Shown here in pieces: positions 35,401 through 43,183 of a stretch of 64,000 nucleotides of DNA. The stretch covers positions 62,001 through 126,000 of the forward strand of contig CAZREW010000001.1 of assembly GCA_964599375.1 (NCBI GenBank), written 5' to 3'. Positions within the stretch are counted from its first letter, which is position 1; the number at the start of each line of letters is the position of its first letter. A program made the position numbers and the translations under genes. The stretch is from JAUWCL01 sp964599375. GTDB lineage: Bacteria; Krumholzibacteriota; Krumholzibacteriia; Krumholzibacteriales; Krumholzibacteriaceae. The notes under the pieces are model-generated. The model had not been told where the DNA came from, did not search any database, and was given only the letters and a program-made list of their open reading frames with translations.

Positions 35401-35973
35401 GCAAGGAAGGATGTTGCGCAGCCCGTCGAGCACCGACAGCGTAACAGTGGCGGACCCGGTATTGACCAGCGTCGCGGTCCTGACATGTCCGAACCTTTCG
35501 CTTCCTGCCCATCTGTATCTTAAAGTGAGCCCGAGGTCGCGGTTGATCTCCTCGAAGACGAGGCGGTCGCCGACGACGTTCTTCAGCAGGTTGCGTTCTA
35601 CATCGAAATTCTCGAGGGAGTTCTCGGTGAAAGGCTCCCAGAGGACGGCTTTGCCGTTTTTTGTCTCCGCCCTGATCAGGGTCACGGGCCCGGCATTGTA
35701 TTGCGAGTCGTGCAGCTTGTCGACAGTCTCGTACGGAAAGATCGCTCCGTCAGGGTCTACCCTGCCGGCCGTCAGCCCGCCTGTGGACGAAACGAACATC
35801 CAGAGGTCGGTGTCGCTGGCGATGTTCATCAGGAATGGCGGGATCCTGTCATAATGAGAGATCCTGTAATATCTATCTCCTTCCAGGGTCATGAATCCGT
35901 CAGCAGCAGGCATGCCTTCTATCTCTCCGTGTTCTGTCGATGCAGCGGTCCCGTCCGTCGCGGGGACTTTCAC
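32485..35973 (-). CDS. Large clan GH-Q-like protein, candidate beta-glucan phosphorylase
   Basis: This 1162-residue protein has no signal peptide, so it should be cytoplasmic. The N-terminal part is a beta-sandwich (YYRISHYDRIPPFLMNIASD ... LRYRWAGSERFGHVRTATLV), followed by an (alpha/alpha)6-barrel-like region with YEGNWRDIFQNWEALA, DPWSYIGYWGDHQIIYLLRF and NTQRPEWNDANNALVG near residue 656. The WND element in this position resembles the general-acid motif of cellobiose phosphorylase-type enzymes (GH94, and the ~1100-residue GH149 and GH161 beta-1,3-glucan phosphorylases). I cannot assign the family with certainty. The start is a GTG overlapping the GH92 stop (GTGA); an ATG at 35913 with GGAGAG upstream is an alternative. 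Phosphorolysis of imported oligoglucans would fit the locus. Confidence 0.7.
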   Translation of the reverse strand: MKVPATDGTAASTEHGEIEGMPAADGFMTLEGDRYYRISHYDRIPPFLMNIASDTDLWMFVSSTGGLTAGRVDPDGAIFPYETVDKLHDSQYNAGPVTLIRAETKNGKAVLWEPFTENSLENFDVERNLLKNVVGDRLVFEEINRDLGLTLRYRWAGSERFGHVRTATLVNTGSATVTLSVLDGLRNILPCGAPLLLYQQLSSLVDAYKRVDCDPRSKLCIYSLTSRIIDRAEAAEELRANTVWCCADTGFEVSLSAGAVDRFRRRDQVTPERVLTGCRGNYLISMRMELAEGEAGKWHIAADAGKSHVDIAALRALILGGGDIGGMIEESLEEAEKNLKKNVATADGLQLTGSEEATAHHFANVLFNNMRGGVFADNYRIPAGDLGEFIRTRNRQTAERNGEFISSLPDGLTFQELIDLAGRSGDADLERLCHEYLPLYFGRRHGDPSRPWNRFSIRLKEGGRRLLRYEGNWRDIFQNWEALAASYPGFLRGMIAKFVNASTIDGFNPYRITREGIDWETVDPDDPWSYIGYWGDHQIIYLLRFLEAESRHYPGTLEKMLSRDIFSYADVPYRIRPYEKILENPYATVDYDAELAGTVAARVAAAGSDGRLVHGPDGKVYHVNLFEKLLVPVLAKLSSLVPDGGVWMNTQRPEWNDANNALVGSGISVVTLCHLRRHLAFIAGLLEGMESVELPVSSEVAGWFGSIESVFESEKRVVGPETIGDRDRKRILDLLGTAFSDYREKVYSAGFSGKAGVDTERAARFCRTAIGWLDHAIRANRRDDGLYHSYNLLELSDDGKEASVRHLYEMLEGQVAALGSGEIGPEEGSGMLEALFGSAMFREDQRSFMLYPERELPAFMEKNIVPEEKAMSIPLIRGLLEAEDGSIVERDADGILRFNGDLSNAADLSAALERLEQSGRRARVSGTDGKAVLGLFEEVFDHRSFTGRSGTMYGYEGLGCIYWHMVSKLLLAAQEVVLAAAGGGEGSRYLDRLADLYYRIRSGLCFEKTASEYGAFPLDPYSHTPPRGGARQPGMTGQVKEEILTRFGELGVIVKDGILSFRPVLLKRDEFLEERGEFSYYDLDGEKRSIDLPEGSLAFTFCQVPVIYRVSGAGAVIRLTTADSSSSTIDGDSLDRDLSSSIFDRLGVLSRIEVDIPEELLR

Positions 35974-38297
35974 TCAGTATATTTATCGCCGGGGCTGTCT
36001 GACAGATAAAAATGTATCTCGCCTCCGGCAGCCAGCTCGCCGTGCAGCAGATACGTCCTGTCCAGCGCAGTGCCGTTGAGCTCTACCTTCCGGACGTAGA
36101 CGTTGCGGCGGCCCTGGCCGGACGTCCTGATCCTGAAGGTCTTCCCGTTCCCCAGGGCGACGTCCGCTCTGACGACCGATGGGCTCCCGATCTCGTACCT
36201 GTCCGAACCGGGGCAGACCGGATAGAAACCGAGGGCGCTCAGAACGTACCACGCCGACATCTGCCCCGCGTCGTCGTTCCCGCAGAGGCCGTCCTCCCCG
36301 GGGCCGTACATAGTGTCGAGGATCATCCTGACTCGCTCCTGTGTCTTCCAGGGGCTCGATGTCCAGTTGTAGAGGTATGGGATGTGGTGACCGGGCTCGT
36401 TTCCGTGGACGTAGTTCCCGATTATACCGTCGCGGGTGATGTCCTCGGTGCGTTCGATATACCTGTCCGGCAGGTCCATCGTGAAGAGGGAGTCTAGGCG
36501 TTCGGTGAGCCGCTGCTGCCCGCCCATCAGCGAGATCATCCCTTCTACGTCATGCGGTACAAACAGGCTGTACGTCCAGGCGTTCCCCTCGATGAACCCC
36601 TGCCCGTGTGTGTCGAGGGGATCGAACTCGCCTTTCCAGTCTCCATTTTCATATTTCGGCCTCATGAATCCCGAAACCCCGTCGTACAGATACCGGAATC
36701 CTTCAGAGCGCTTGATGTACTCGACGTATTTCCCGTCGTCCCCGGCCAGCTCCGCTACCTGCGCTATGCACCAGTCGTCGTAGGCGAACTCGAGCGTCTT
36801 CGAGACGGAATTCGAGGTCTCGCCCTCCGGCACGTACCCGAGCCGCATATAGCTGCCAAGCGCGTCGAAGTAGGGTACGGTCGATGTGCTGACGCACGCG
36901 GCGAGCGCCTCGGCCGGATCGAGGTCAGTAGTCCCCTTGACCAGCGCGTCGGCGATCACGGAGACGGAATGGTACCCGATCATGCACCAGTTCTCGTTCG
37001 CGTAGTGGCTCCAGACAGGGAGCATCCCGTGCACGCTCTGCTCCTGGTGAGCCATCATCGACCTGACCATATCGTCCGTGCGCCCGGTCTGTATCAGGTT
37101 GAACAGGGGATGCAGGGCCCTGAAGGTGTCCCACAGGGAAAAGATCGTGTAATTGGTGAACCCCTCCGATAAGTGGACGTTGCGGTCCAGTCCCATATAA
37201 GTCCCGTCCACGTCCTCGTAGACTATCGGGCTGAGCATAGTGTGATAGAGCGTCGTGTAGAAGGTGACCATATCCTCCGGGGTCATCGTCTCGACGGCGA
37301 TCTTCGAGAGCTCGCGGTTCCACTTCTCCCTCGTCTCGCTCCTGACACGGTCGAAGTCCCAGTGCGGCACCTCTGCCTCGAGGTTCCTGAGTGCTCCTGC
37401 CGTGCTTACCGGCGAGAGCGCGACCTTGATCTCGAGCTGTCCGCCCCTTCCCATGTCGAAATCGAACCAGGCCCGGATCTCCCTGCCCGCCATCTCGGGG
37501 AAGTCCCGTGTCTCGTCGAACCTCCGGTAGAAGCCGTTATAGGCCGCTTTGTCGTACTTCCTCTGCCCGTAACCGTGGAACGATCTGGAGAACCGCATCG
37601 CGAAGTATACGATTCTCGTACGCGCCCATCCCGTAGTCTGCCTGAAGCCGGTCACCAGCGAGTCGTTCTCGACGCGCAGGAAGGTCCAGATGTCCTTGCC
37701 CTCGTAGCCGTAGATGTTGTGCGTGAGGTCCAGGATGATCCGGGCGCTGTCGGCCGCGGGAAATGAGTACCGGTGGAACCCGACCCTGTCTGAGGCGGTC
37801 ATTTCGGCGATGATGCCGTAGTCATCCAGATATACGCTGTAATACCCCGGCTCCGCTTCCTCGCTGTCGTGAGAGAAGCGTGAGCGCCAGCCGCTTCCCG
37901 GAATGCCGGCCGTGCCCGGCTCTAGGACCAGAGGCCCCGTCGACGGCATGACGAGGAGATCCCCAAGGTCGGAATGGCCGGTCCCGCTGAAATGAGTGTG
38001 GCTGAATCCGATTATCGTGCTGTCGCCATACTGGTATCCCGAGCAGTACCTGTAGGCGTCCCTGTTGTAGCTTCCATCGTCGAGGAACATCGGCTGGACG
38101 TCCGTTTCGGGGCTGAGCTGCACCATCCCGAACGGCGCCGTCGCGCCTGGGAATGTGTGGCCCATGTCCTTCGTCCCGACGAAGGGGTTGACGAAGCGTG
38201 CGGGGTCGGGGGCATTGCTCCCGGCCGCATATCCCGCGCGAGAGGAAAGGGCAAGGAGCATCACCAGAAGGCAGGCCGGCATAATATTTCTCATCAT
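35970..38297 (-). CDS. GH92-family alpha-1,2-mannosidase
   Basis: The 775-residue secreted enzyme has a signal peptide (about 1-24, AGYAAG) and a full GH92 fold: FVNPFVGTKDMGHTFPGATA (about 35-54), GFSHTHFSGTGHSDLGD, the barrel segments FSLWDTFRALHPLFNLIQTG and GYHSVSVIADALVKG, EGNAWTYSLFVPHDVEGM, and the hallmark GNDDAGQMSAWYVLSALGFY near residue 683. GH92 enzymes are calcium-dependent exo-alpha-mannosidases acting on N-glycans or yeast mannan. Its presence beside beta-glucanases suggests a fungal or yeast cell wall, or an algal glycoprotein, as substrate. GAGG lies upstream of the ATG; its TGA overlaps the next gene's GTG. Confidence 0.96.
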   Translation of the reverse strand: MMRNIMPACLLVMLLALSSRAGYAAGSNAPDPARFVNPFVGTKDMGHTFPGATAPFGMVQLSPETDVQPMFLDDGSYNRDAYRYCSGYQYGDSTIIGFSHTHFSGTGHSDLGDLLVMPSTGPLVLEPGTAGIPGSGWRSRFSHDSEEAEPGYYSVYLDDYGIIAEMTASDRVGFHRYSFPAADSARIILDLTHNIYGYEGKDIWTFLRVENDSLVTGFRQTTGWARTRIVYFAMRFSRSFHGYGQRKYDKAAYNGFYRRFDETRDFPEMAGREIRAWFDFDMGRGGQLEIKVALSPVSTAGALRNLEAEVPHWDFDRVRSETREKWNRELSKIAVETMTPEDMVTFYTTLYHTMLSPIVYEDVDGTYMGLDRNVHLSEGFTNYTIFSLWDTFRALHPLFNLIQTGRTDDMVRSMMAHQEQSVHGMLPVWSHYANENWCMIGYHSVSVIADALVKGTTDLDPAEALAACVSTSTVPYFDALGSYMRLGYVPEGETSNSVSKTLEFAYDDWCIAQVAELAGDDGKYVEYIKRSEGFRYLYDGVSGFMRPKYENGDWKGEFDPLDTHGQGFIEGNAWTYSLFVPHDVEGMISLMGGQQRLTERLDSLFTMDLPDRYIERTEDITRDGIIGNYVHGNEPGHHIPYLYNWTSSPWKTQERVRMILDTMYGPGEDGLCGNDDAGQMSAWYVLSALGFYPVCPGSDRYEIGSPSVVRADVALGNGKTFRIRTSGQGRRNVYVRKVELNGTALDRTYLLHGELAAGGEIHFYLSDSPGDKYTE

Positions 38298-38592
38298 CGC
38301 TGGATCCTCTTCAGGAAAGGGACCGTAACGGCAGTCTTACGAGCTCAGTATATTTGCTGGCTCCTTGAGCCGCAACAGATGAGATGATACTCGAGATCAT
38401 TTCCTCTGGATGTCCAAGATAGAGGACGGGATTACCCTGCAGGCTTCAAAAAGTGTCCACTTACATGGACGGCGATATTCCAGTAACTCTTTATAATATA
38501 ATTTGTTATGCGACATTTTAAATCGCGGTACAGAATATGCGAAGTCAAATCTATGGGTCACCAATGGGGGTGGCCGCAGCAGGAGGTGTCTC
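38298..38592. other. Divergent intergenic region between GH92 and the small secreted protein gene
   Basis: About 295 bases separate two divergent genes, so promoters in both directions are expected. Overlapping TATAAT sequences (38492-38497 and 38497-38502) could serve the plus gene as -10, but no convincing -35 exists at 16-18 bases. A small inverted repeat GTCCA-CTTACA-TGGAC (38455-38470) lies upstream. Nothing else is visible. Confidence 0.4.
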
Positions 38593-39069
38593 ATGAAAAG
38601 AGAGAGAATGAGACTTCTGATACTCGCCGCCGCGACAATCGCCTTCGTCGCCCTTTCTGCGATGCGGGCCGGCGCGGAGATACGCGTAGCCGCGAGCATA
38701 AACGCCCCCGGCGTCAGCGTACGCGTAGGCACCGTCCCCTCCTGTCGCTACACGATAGAGCAATACCAGCGCATGCCGGAACGCAGATACATGTACTACG
38801 AGGTCGCAAGGGATGACCGTATGATCGCGCGACGCGTGAACTGGTACACCGGTGTTCCGCTCGGAGAGCTGCTACGGCTCAGGCAAGAAGGATACGACTG
38901 GTCCGAGATCGGACGATGGCTTCACATGCCCCGCCTCGTGGTCAGGGCGGCGATGGACCAGCGGAACTGGGACCGCTTTCTTCTAGGCCAGCAGAGACGC
39001 GCGCAGACCTACGGAAAGCAGAAATATAGAGTGACTTATTACAACGGACGCGTATACAGGAAGAGATGA
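38593..39069 (+). CDS. Small basic secreted protein of unknown function
   Basis: No family recognised. The 158-residue protein starts at an ATG with AGGAGGT six bases upstream and has a signal peptide (about 1-29, ending RAGAE). The mature part is basic and Tyr/Arg-rich: a beta-like segment (RVAASINAPGVSVRVGTV), then YQRMPERRYMYYEVARDD, a helix-turn-helix-looking segment (LLRLRQEGYDWSEIGRWLHM, PRLVVRAAMDQ; about 95-125), and a closing YRVTYYNGRVYRKR. A HTH-like helix pair in an exported protein is odd; it may be only a helical hairpin. AT-rich TATAAT sequences (38492-38502) lie about 90 bases upstream. A strong terminator follows. Confidence 0.78.
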   Translation: MKRERMRLLILAAATIAFVALSAMRAGAEIRVAASINAPGVSVRVGTVPSCRYTIEQYQRMPERRYMYYEVARDDRMIARRVNWYTGVPLGELLRLRQEGYDWSEIGRWLHMPRLVVRAAMDQRNWDRFLLGQQRRAQTYGKQKYRVTYYNGRVYRKR

Positions 39070-39102
39070 TTGCCCGGAAGGCCGACCAGCCTGCCACGAG
39101 AG

Positions 39103-39137
39103 CGGGGGGCGGGAGAGATCCCGCCCCCCGTCTTTTT
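39103..39137 (+). terminator. Rho-independent terminator after the small basic protein gene
   Basis: A 12-bp perfect GC stem (39103-39114 with 39119-39130) closes a GAGA loop and is followed by TCTTTTT. This is a strong intrinsic terminator separating the small secreted protein gene from the outer-membrane barrel gene. Confidence 0.92.
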
Positions 39138-39251
39138 ATGCCGGTGACGGTCGATCCTCCGGAGGCTCTTGCCCTACCCTGCCTCCGTGTGCGAAAATGC
39201 ATCCGTAACGGATACTCACACAGTCTCAGTTCCCGGCAGGAGGTCGCAGAA

Positions 39252-40016
39252 ATGAAAATAAAGATGGTTCTGTCGGCGGCCATATTGACGCTGCTGCTCC
39301 CCGCGGCCGCATCGGATGCTGTCGCGGACGATACACCACGGTTCGTGATCGAGCTCGAGGGCGGAGCGCTCTGGCAGACGCGAAACAATGTCGAGATCCC
39401 CAACGACGGGACCGCCACAAGGTTCTCCCTCGTCGACGTCGTAGGAAAAGGGCCGTGGCCGGTCGGTCGCCTCTACCTGACCTGGAACCTTAGCAGCAGG
39501 CACGGGGTTCGCGCCCTGCTCGCGCCCCTTTCGATAACGGAATCGGGCTCGGTCGCCGGACCGGTCAGATTCGCCGGCGAGACCTACATTCCCGGCGAGC
39601 CGGTCGAGGCGACCTACCAGTTCAACTCGTGGAGACTCACCTATCATTACATGTTCATGGAACGGGAGAAGCTCCGGTTGTGGGTGGGGTTCACTGCGAA
39701 GATCCGCGACGCGAAGATCAAGCTCAGCCAGAGCGGCACGACGAGCAAAGACACCGATGTCGGGTTCGTGCCCCTCCTGTACCTCGCCGCCGACTGGAGG
39801 TTCGCCCCCCGCTGGCACATGCTCTTCGACTTTGACGGGCTGGCCGGCGGGCCGGGGCGCGCGTTCGATATAGCGCTGAAACTGGGATGCGACCTGGGTG
39901 ATCACTTGAGCTTGACCGGAGGATACAGGACGCTGGAAGGCGGAGCCGACGTCGTGTCGGTCTACAATTTCGCCTGGCTGCACTACGCCGTAGTATCGGC
40001 GAGCTATCGTTTCTGA
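39252..40016 (+). CDS. Outer-membrane beta-barrel protein
   Basis: The 254-residue protein has a signal peptide (about 1-25, ending DAVADD) and a mature region of alternating amphipathic strands: PRFVIELEGGALWQTRNNVE, GRLYLTWNLSSRHGVRALL, YQFNSWRLTYHYMFMEREKL, WVGFTAKIRDAKIKLSQ, and the final WLHYAVVSASYRF, which ends in Phe as expected for BamA recognition. It resembles small 8-10 strand barrels (OmpW/OmpA-like size) but no family motif stands out. AGGAGG is placed 8 bases upstream of the ATG, so I chose this start over longer in-frame readings. It converges on the CGGC gene. Confidence 0.85.
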   Translation: MKIKMVLSAAILTLLLPAAASDAVADDTPRFVIELEGGALWQTRNNVEIPNDGTATRFSLVDVVGKGPWPVGRLYLTWNLSSRHGVRALLAPLSITESGSVAGPVRFAGETYIPGEPVEATYQFNSWRLTYHYMFMEREKLRLWVGFTAKIRDAKIKLSQSGTTSKDTDVGFVPLLYLAADWRFAPRWHMLFDFDGLAGGPGRAFDIALKLGCDLGDHLSLTGGYRTLEGGADVVSVYNFAWLHYAVVSASYRF

Positions 40017-40052
40017 GAGCCCCCGTTCCGGCCCTCCGGAGAGAGTCTCGAA

Positions 40053-40490
40053 TCAATCGTAGTCCAGCCGGGTCTTCTTGTCGGCAAGGAGCTGCTCGAG
40101 GTCTTCCCTGGCGGCCATCGCAGGCCATGTCCCGAGGTCCTCGTGGATGAGGTTGTATTTCTCGGGGATCGGATGCGTGCCGACGACCACCTCCATCCCG
40201 AACTTGCGCGGGATGAACTCGCGGAAATAATCGAGCCTCGGACACGGCGGATATCCCACGACCAGTCCGGTCGCCAGGTGTACCACTTCCGCTCCGTTCT
40301 TCTTCATCTCTTCGGGAGCGTACTCGACGTTGCCTCCCGGGCAGCCCCCGCAGGTGGTGTAGCCGACGAGCTCGACCTCTTCACCGGCATAACGGGCGAA
40401 CGCCCCCTCGCGCTCGCGAAGCGACCTGAGGCATTTGCCCCCGGCGCAATTATGGTAACGGTCGCAGATGATTATTCCGACCTTCTTCAT
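40053..40490 (-). CDS. CGGC-domain (putative metal-binding) protein
   Basis: The 145-residue cytoplasmic protein matches the CGGC domain (PF08821). It opens KKVGIIICDRYHNCAGGKCL with clustered Cys, then ELVGYTTCGGCPGGNVEYAP, the motif that names the family, then VVHLATGLVVGYPPCPRLDY. CGGC proteins are thought to bind metal or Fe-S through these Cys and are common in anaerobes; no reaction is established. The ATG at 40490 matches the family N-terminus; the frame opens 12 codons earlier. It follows the LytTR regulator by about 60 bases on the same strand. Confidence 0.9.
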   Translation of the reverse strand: MKKVGIIICDRYHNCAGGKCLRSLREREGAFARYAGEEVELVGYTTCGGCPGGNVEYAPEEMKKNGAEVVHLATGLVVGYPPCPRLDYFREFIPRKFGMEVVVGTHPIPEKYNLIHEDLGTWPAMAAREDLEQLLADKKTRLDYD

Positions 40491-40553
40491 AAGTGCCCCT
40501 TTCTTTACATTTATCCCAGCGTTCATTCCGCGTCCCCGCAGCGGGCGGTCCGC

Positions 40554-41318
40554 TCAGAGATGCAGCCTGCGCTTCAGCTCGCGGGCGTTGGCACGGCTGA
40601 CCGGGATGACCGGCCCGCCGTCGCTTCCCATTCTCACCCTGTAAGAGTTGTTCTCCCATGGGATTATCTCGCGGATCCTGTATACGTTGGCCAGGTAGGC
40701 CCTGTGCACTCTCATGAACATCCCCGCGGGGAGCTCGGCCTGGAGCTCGTCGAGCGACCGTCTCGACGACATCCCCTCGAGATCGTCGGTGACGATCATG
40801 ACTTCTCCGTCTGCGACCCTGGCGTAGAGGATCTCCTGCACATCGACCATGACGACGCCGCTGCCCCGCCTTACCGGCACCCTCTGCGCCAGCGCGCCGA
40901 CGCTGCGCAGGAGCTCGTCGAGGTCCTGTCGAGGTGCGGCGCCCCGCACCCGTCCGGCCGCCCTTGCAAGAGCCTCGCGGAGCCTGTCCTCGTCTACAGG
41001 CTTGAGGATGTAGTCGACGGCGTGGACGTCGAAGGCCCGGATCGCGTACTGGTCGTAGGCCGTCACGAATATCACGGGGGGCGCGCCGCCCGACTCCTCC
41101 AGCCTTCCGAGGACCTGGAACCCGTCGAGGCCGGGCATCTGGATATCGAGAAGGACGATATCGTGATCGCCTCCGCGTATCATCTCGAGCGCCCTGATGC
41201 CGTCTCCCGCCTCGCCGGACTTCTCGAATCCCTCGATCTTCCCCAATATCCTCGTCAGATCCCTTCGCGCCGGCTTCTCGTCGTCAACGATCAGCACCTT
41301 TATCTTCTCACTCGACAT
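40554..41318 (-). CDS. LytTR-family response regulator
   Basis: This 254-residue regulator has an N-terminal receiver domain with the acidic pair VDDEKPARR (about 11-19), phosphoacceptor D58 in VLLDIQMPGLDGF, Thr/Ala in FVTAYDQYA and the conserved Lys in YILKPVDEDRL. After a linker comes a LytTR DNA-binding domain (about 145-254): RRSLDELQAELPAGMFMRVH, RAYLANVYRIREI and the closing VSRANARELKRRL. LytTR proteins bind promoters through beta-strand loops. Its ATG lies inside the last codons of the kinase gene, so the pair is co-translated. Target genes cannot be read from the sequence. Confidence 0.95.
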   Translation of the reverse strand: MSSEKIKVLIVDDEKPARRDLTRILGKIEGFEKSGEAGDGIRALEMIRGGDHDIVLLDIQMPGLDGFQVLGRLEESGGAPPVIFVTAYDQYAIRAFDVHAVDYILKPVDEDRLREALARAAGRVRGAAPRQDLDELLRSVGALAQRVPVRRGSGVVMVDVQEILYARVADGEVMIVTDDLEGMSSRRSLDELQAELPAGMFMRVHRAYLANVYRIREIIPWENNSYRVRMGSDGGPVIPVSRANARELKRRLHL

Positions 41319-42609
41319 GGCGCCCCCTTTCGACGGGAAGCTCTACCCTGATCTCGGTGCCCTCCCCCGGGACCGAGTCGATCGTCATCGACTGCTGCAG
41401 CCCGTACGCCACCGAGAGCCGCTCGCGCACATTCCTCAGCCCGATCCCCTCGCCCGCATCCCCGGCGAATCCCTCGCCGTCGTCCTTTACAACGATCACG
41501 ATCTTCTCGCCGTCGCTCTCCGCCTCTATCCATATGGTCCCGCCGTCGACACGGCCCGATATCCCGTGCCTAACGGCGTTCTCGACGAGCGGCTGCAGGA
41601 GCATCGAGGGCACCGGGACATCGAGCGCCCTCGGATCTATCTCCTTCTCGACCCTGATCCTCTCGGCGCCGAACCTCGCCTGCTCGAGGCTGAGGTAATC
41701 GTCGATGAAATCGATCTCGCGGCTCAGCGGCACGAAATCCTCCGTGCCGTGAAGAAGCTTTCGCAGTATGCCGGCGAGCTTGACGAGGATCCACCTCGTC
41801 TTGTCCGGCTCCGACCAGATGCACGATGTCGCGGCGTTGAGCGTGTTGAAAAAGAAGTGCGGGTTGATCTGGCGCCGCAGCGCGTCGAACTTCGCCTGGA
41901 CCGCGGCGGCCCGCTGCTCCTCGAGCAGCATCTCGACCCGCGTGTTGTTCCATATCTTAAGAGGGATCCCTACGCAGGCAAGGGTCGAGAACCAGACCAG
42001 GATATTCATCCAGTAGTGGTCGGGCGTGAATGCGAAGAGGATCCGACGCCCGAAATGCCCTGCGATCACCGTCCTCGACACATCGAGGGCGAGCACGGCG
42101 AAGAACACCATCGCGGTCGCGTCGAATCGTTTCTCCTCCCTGAAGATCTTCCAGGAGCGCGAGAGCCCCCTGTAGAAGAAGGGAGTAAACCCCCAGATCT
42201 CGTCGCGCCTCTCCGGCCTCATGCCGATCGCTCCCCCGGTCCCGGCGCAGGCGAGCAGGTAGGCGGGCGTGAGCCACTCGCCGGCCAGAACGGCCGGGAC
42301 GGAGACTAGCAGGGCCGCCATGACCCCGGGGCCCGTCCCACAGAGCAGGCCGATCAGGAAGACCCCCGGCATCGATATGTCTACCCCCTCGTAGCCGACC
42401 ATCAGGCGGACCGCCGTTCCGGCCGTGATCAGCGCTCCGAATATCAGCGCGAACCACCAGTCCTCCCTGCGGGTCCTCGTCTGTATGAATATCAGCCTCT
42501 TGAAGAAATTCGAGGTCACGAGCACGCCGGCGATGCTCGCCATTATGCCGAGCCTCAGGAAGAGGAGAAAGAGGATGTACTGGTCGCCTGTAAGGGTGAT
42601 CCTTGTCAA
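41308..42609 (-). CDS. LytS-type membrane sensor histidine kinase
   Basis: The 433-residue kinase has an N-terminal 5TM/LytS-like membrane part (helices around 12-32, 52-70, 82-108, 115-125, 167-182 and 200-217), then the His_kinase domain (PF06580) with phosphoacceptor H251 in RRQINPHFFFNTLNAATSC, and the HATPase with LLQPLVENAVRHGISG (N box), VKDDGEGFAGD and GEGIGLRNVRERL. It starts at a TTG with GGAGAG 5-8 bases upstream. It is paired with the LytTR regulator, overlapping it by 11 bases. In Firmicutes such pairs respond to membrane potential or sugars; the signal here is unknown. Confidence 0.94.
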   Translation of the reverse strand: MTRITLTGDQYILFLLFLRLGIMASIAGVLVTSNFFKRLIFIQTRTRREDWWFALIFGALITAGTAVRLMVGYEGVDISMPGVFLIGLLCGTGPGVMAALLVSVPAVLAGEWLTPAYLLACAGTGGAIGMRPERRDEIWGFTPFFYRGLSRSWKIFREEKRFDATAMVFFAVLALDVSRTVIAGHFGRRILFAFTPDHYWMNILVWFSTLACVGIPLKIWNNTRVEMLLEEQRAAAVQAKFDALRRQINPHFFFNTLNAATSCIWSEPDKTRWILVKLAGILRKLLHGTEDFVPLSREIDFIDDYLSLEQARFGAERIRVEKEIDPRALDVPVPSMLLQPLVENAVRHGISGRVDGGTIWIEAESDGEKIVIVVKDDGEGFAGDAGEGIGLRNVRERLSVAYGLQQSMTIDSVPGEGTEIRVELPVERGRHVE

Positions 42610-42637
42610 GAGCGCTCTCCCGCATGAGTCCCGCGGA

Positions 42638-43183
42638 TTATACTCCGCGGCGCTGCTCCCTGTAAATACGGCGTATCTCCCCGAACTCCTTCATGTAGAG
42701 CCCCTCCTTGAAGTCGGGGAACGACCACGGCAGGGTGCGCCACTCGTGGTCCTCATACATCAGCACCGGGTCGGCGTAGACGCCGCGCCCGAGGTATATC
42801 TTCTGGGGGCCCTCCTTGAAGGACGCAAGCACCGCTTTGAAGAAATCTATGTATCCCGGGTCGATATTTACGGTACGGCCTGACGGGCCCGAGAGCTTCT
42901 CCTCGAGGCGGAAAGTCGCCAGTTTTATTTTCACCAGGTCGGGTGCGTTGCCGAGATCTCTGAACGAGACTATGACCCTGCTCAGGCCCGGACCCATTTC
43001 GCCCTCGTAATAGCCGGTCCTGTCGAAGGGGTGCGGCTCCCCGACCATGTCGGCCTCACCGAGGATACCCCTCAGTTCCCCTTCAAGAAGGTGGTGCGGT
43101 TCGACGCCCTCCGAGAGAAGGAGAGCTGCGAAATACTTTACCGGCGAGCCCCCGCCGGGTCTGCCCGCTTTTGGATGCGCCAT
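42638..43183 (-). CDS. DUF4416-family protein
   Basis: The 181-residue protein matches DUF4416 (PF14385), an uncharacterised family common in deep-branching and anaerobic bacteria. Visible signatures are PVKYFAALLLSEG near the N-terminus, EPHPFDRTGYYEGEMGPGLS (about 53-72), IKLATFRLEEKLSG, TVNIDPGYIDFFKAVLAS (about 105-122) and KIYLGRGVYADPVLMYED. The 'NIDPGY' block is the strongest hallmark. The ATG at 43183 fits the family's usual 'MxxPxxxxPVK' opening even though it overlaps the NAT-like gene by 46 bases. It precedes the LytS kinase by 28 bases, so it is likely in the same transcript. Confidence 0.92.
   Translation of the reverse strand: MAHPKAGRPGGGSPVKYFAALLLSEGVEPHHLLEGELRGILGEADMVGEPHPFDRTGYYEGEMGPGLSRVIVSFRDLGNAPDLVKIKLATFRLEEKLSGPSGRTVNIDPGYIDFFKAVLASFKEGPQKIYLGRGVYADPVLMYEDHEWRTLPWSFPDFKEGLYMKEFGEIRRIYREQRRGV

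Noticed and set aside
38440..38480. Possible IS end or operator (GTCCACTTACATGGAC)
   Set aside because: The repeat arms are only 5 bp and there is no target duplication or transposase nearby.
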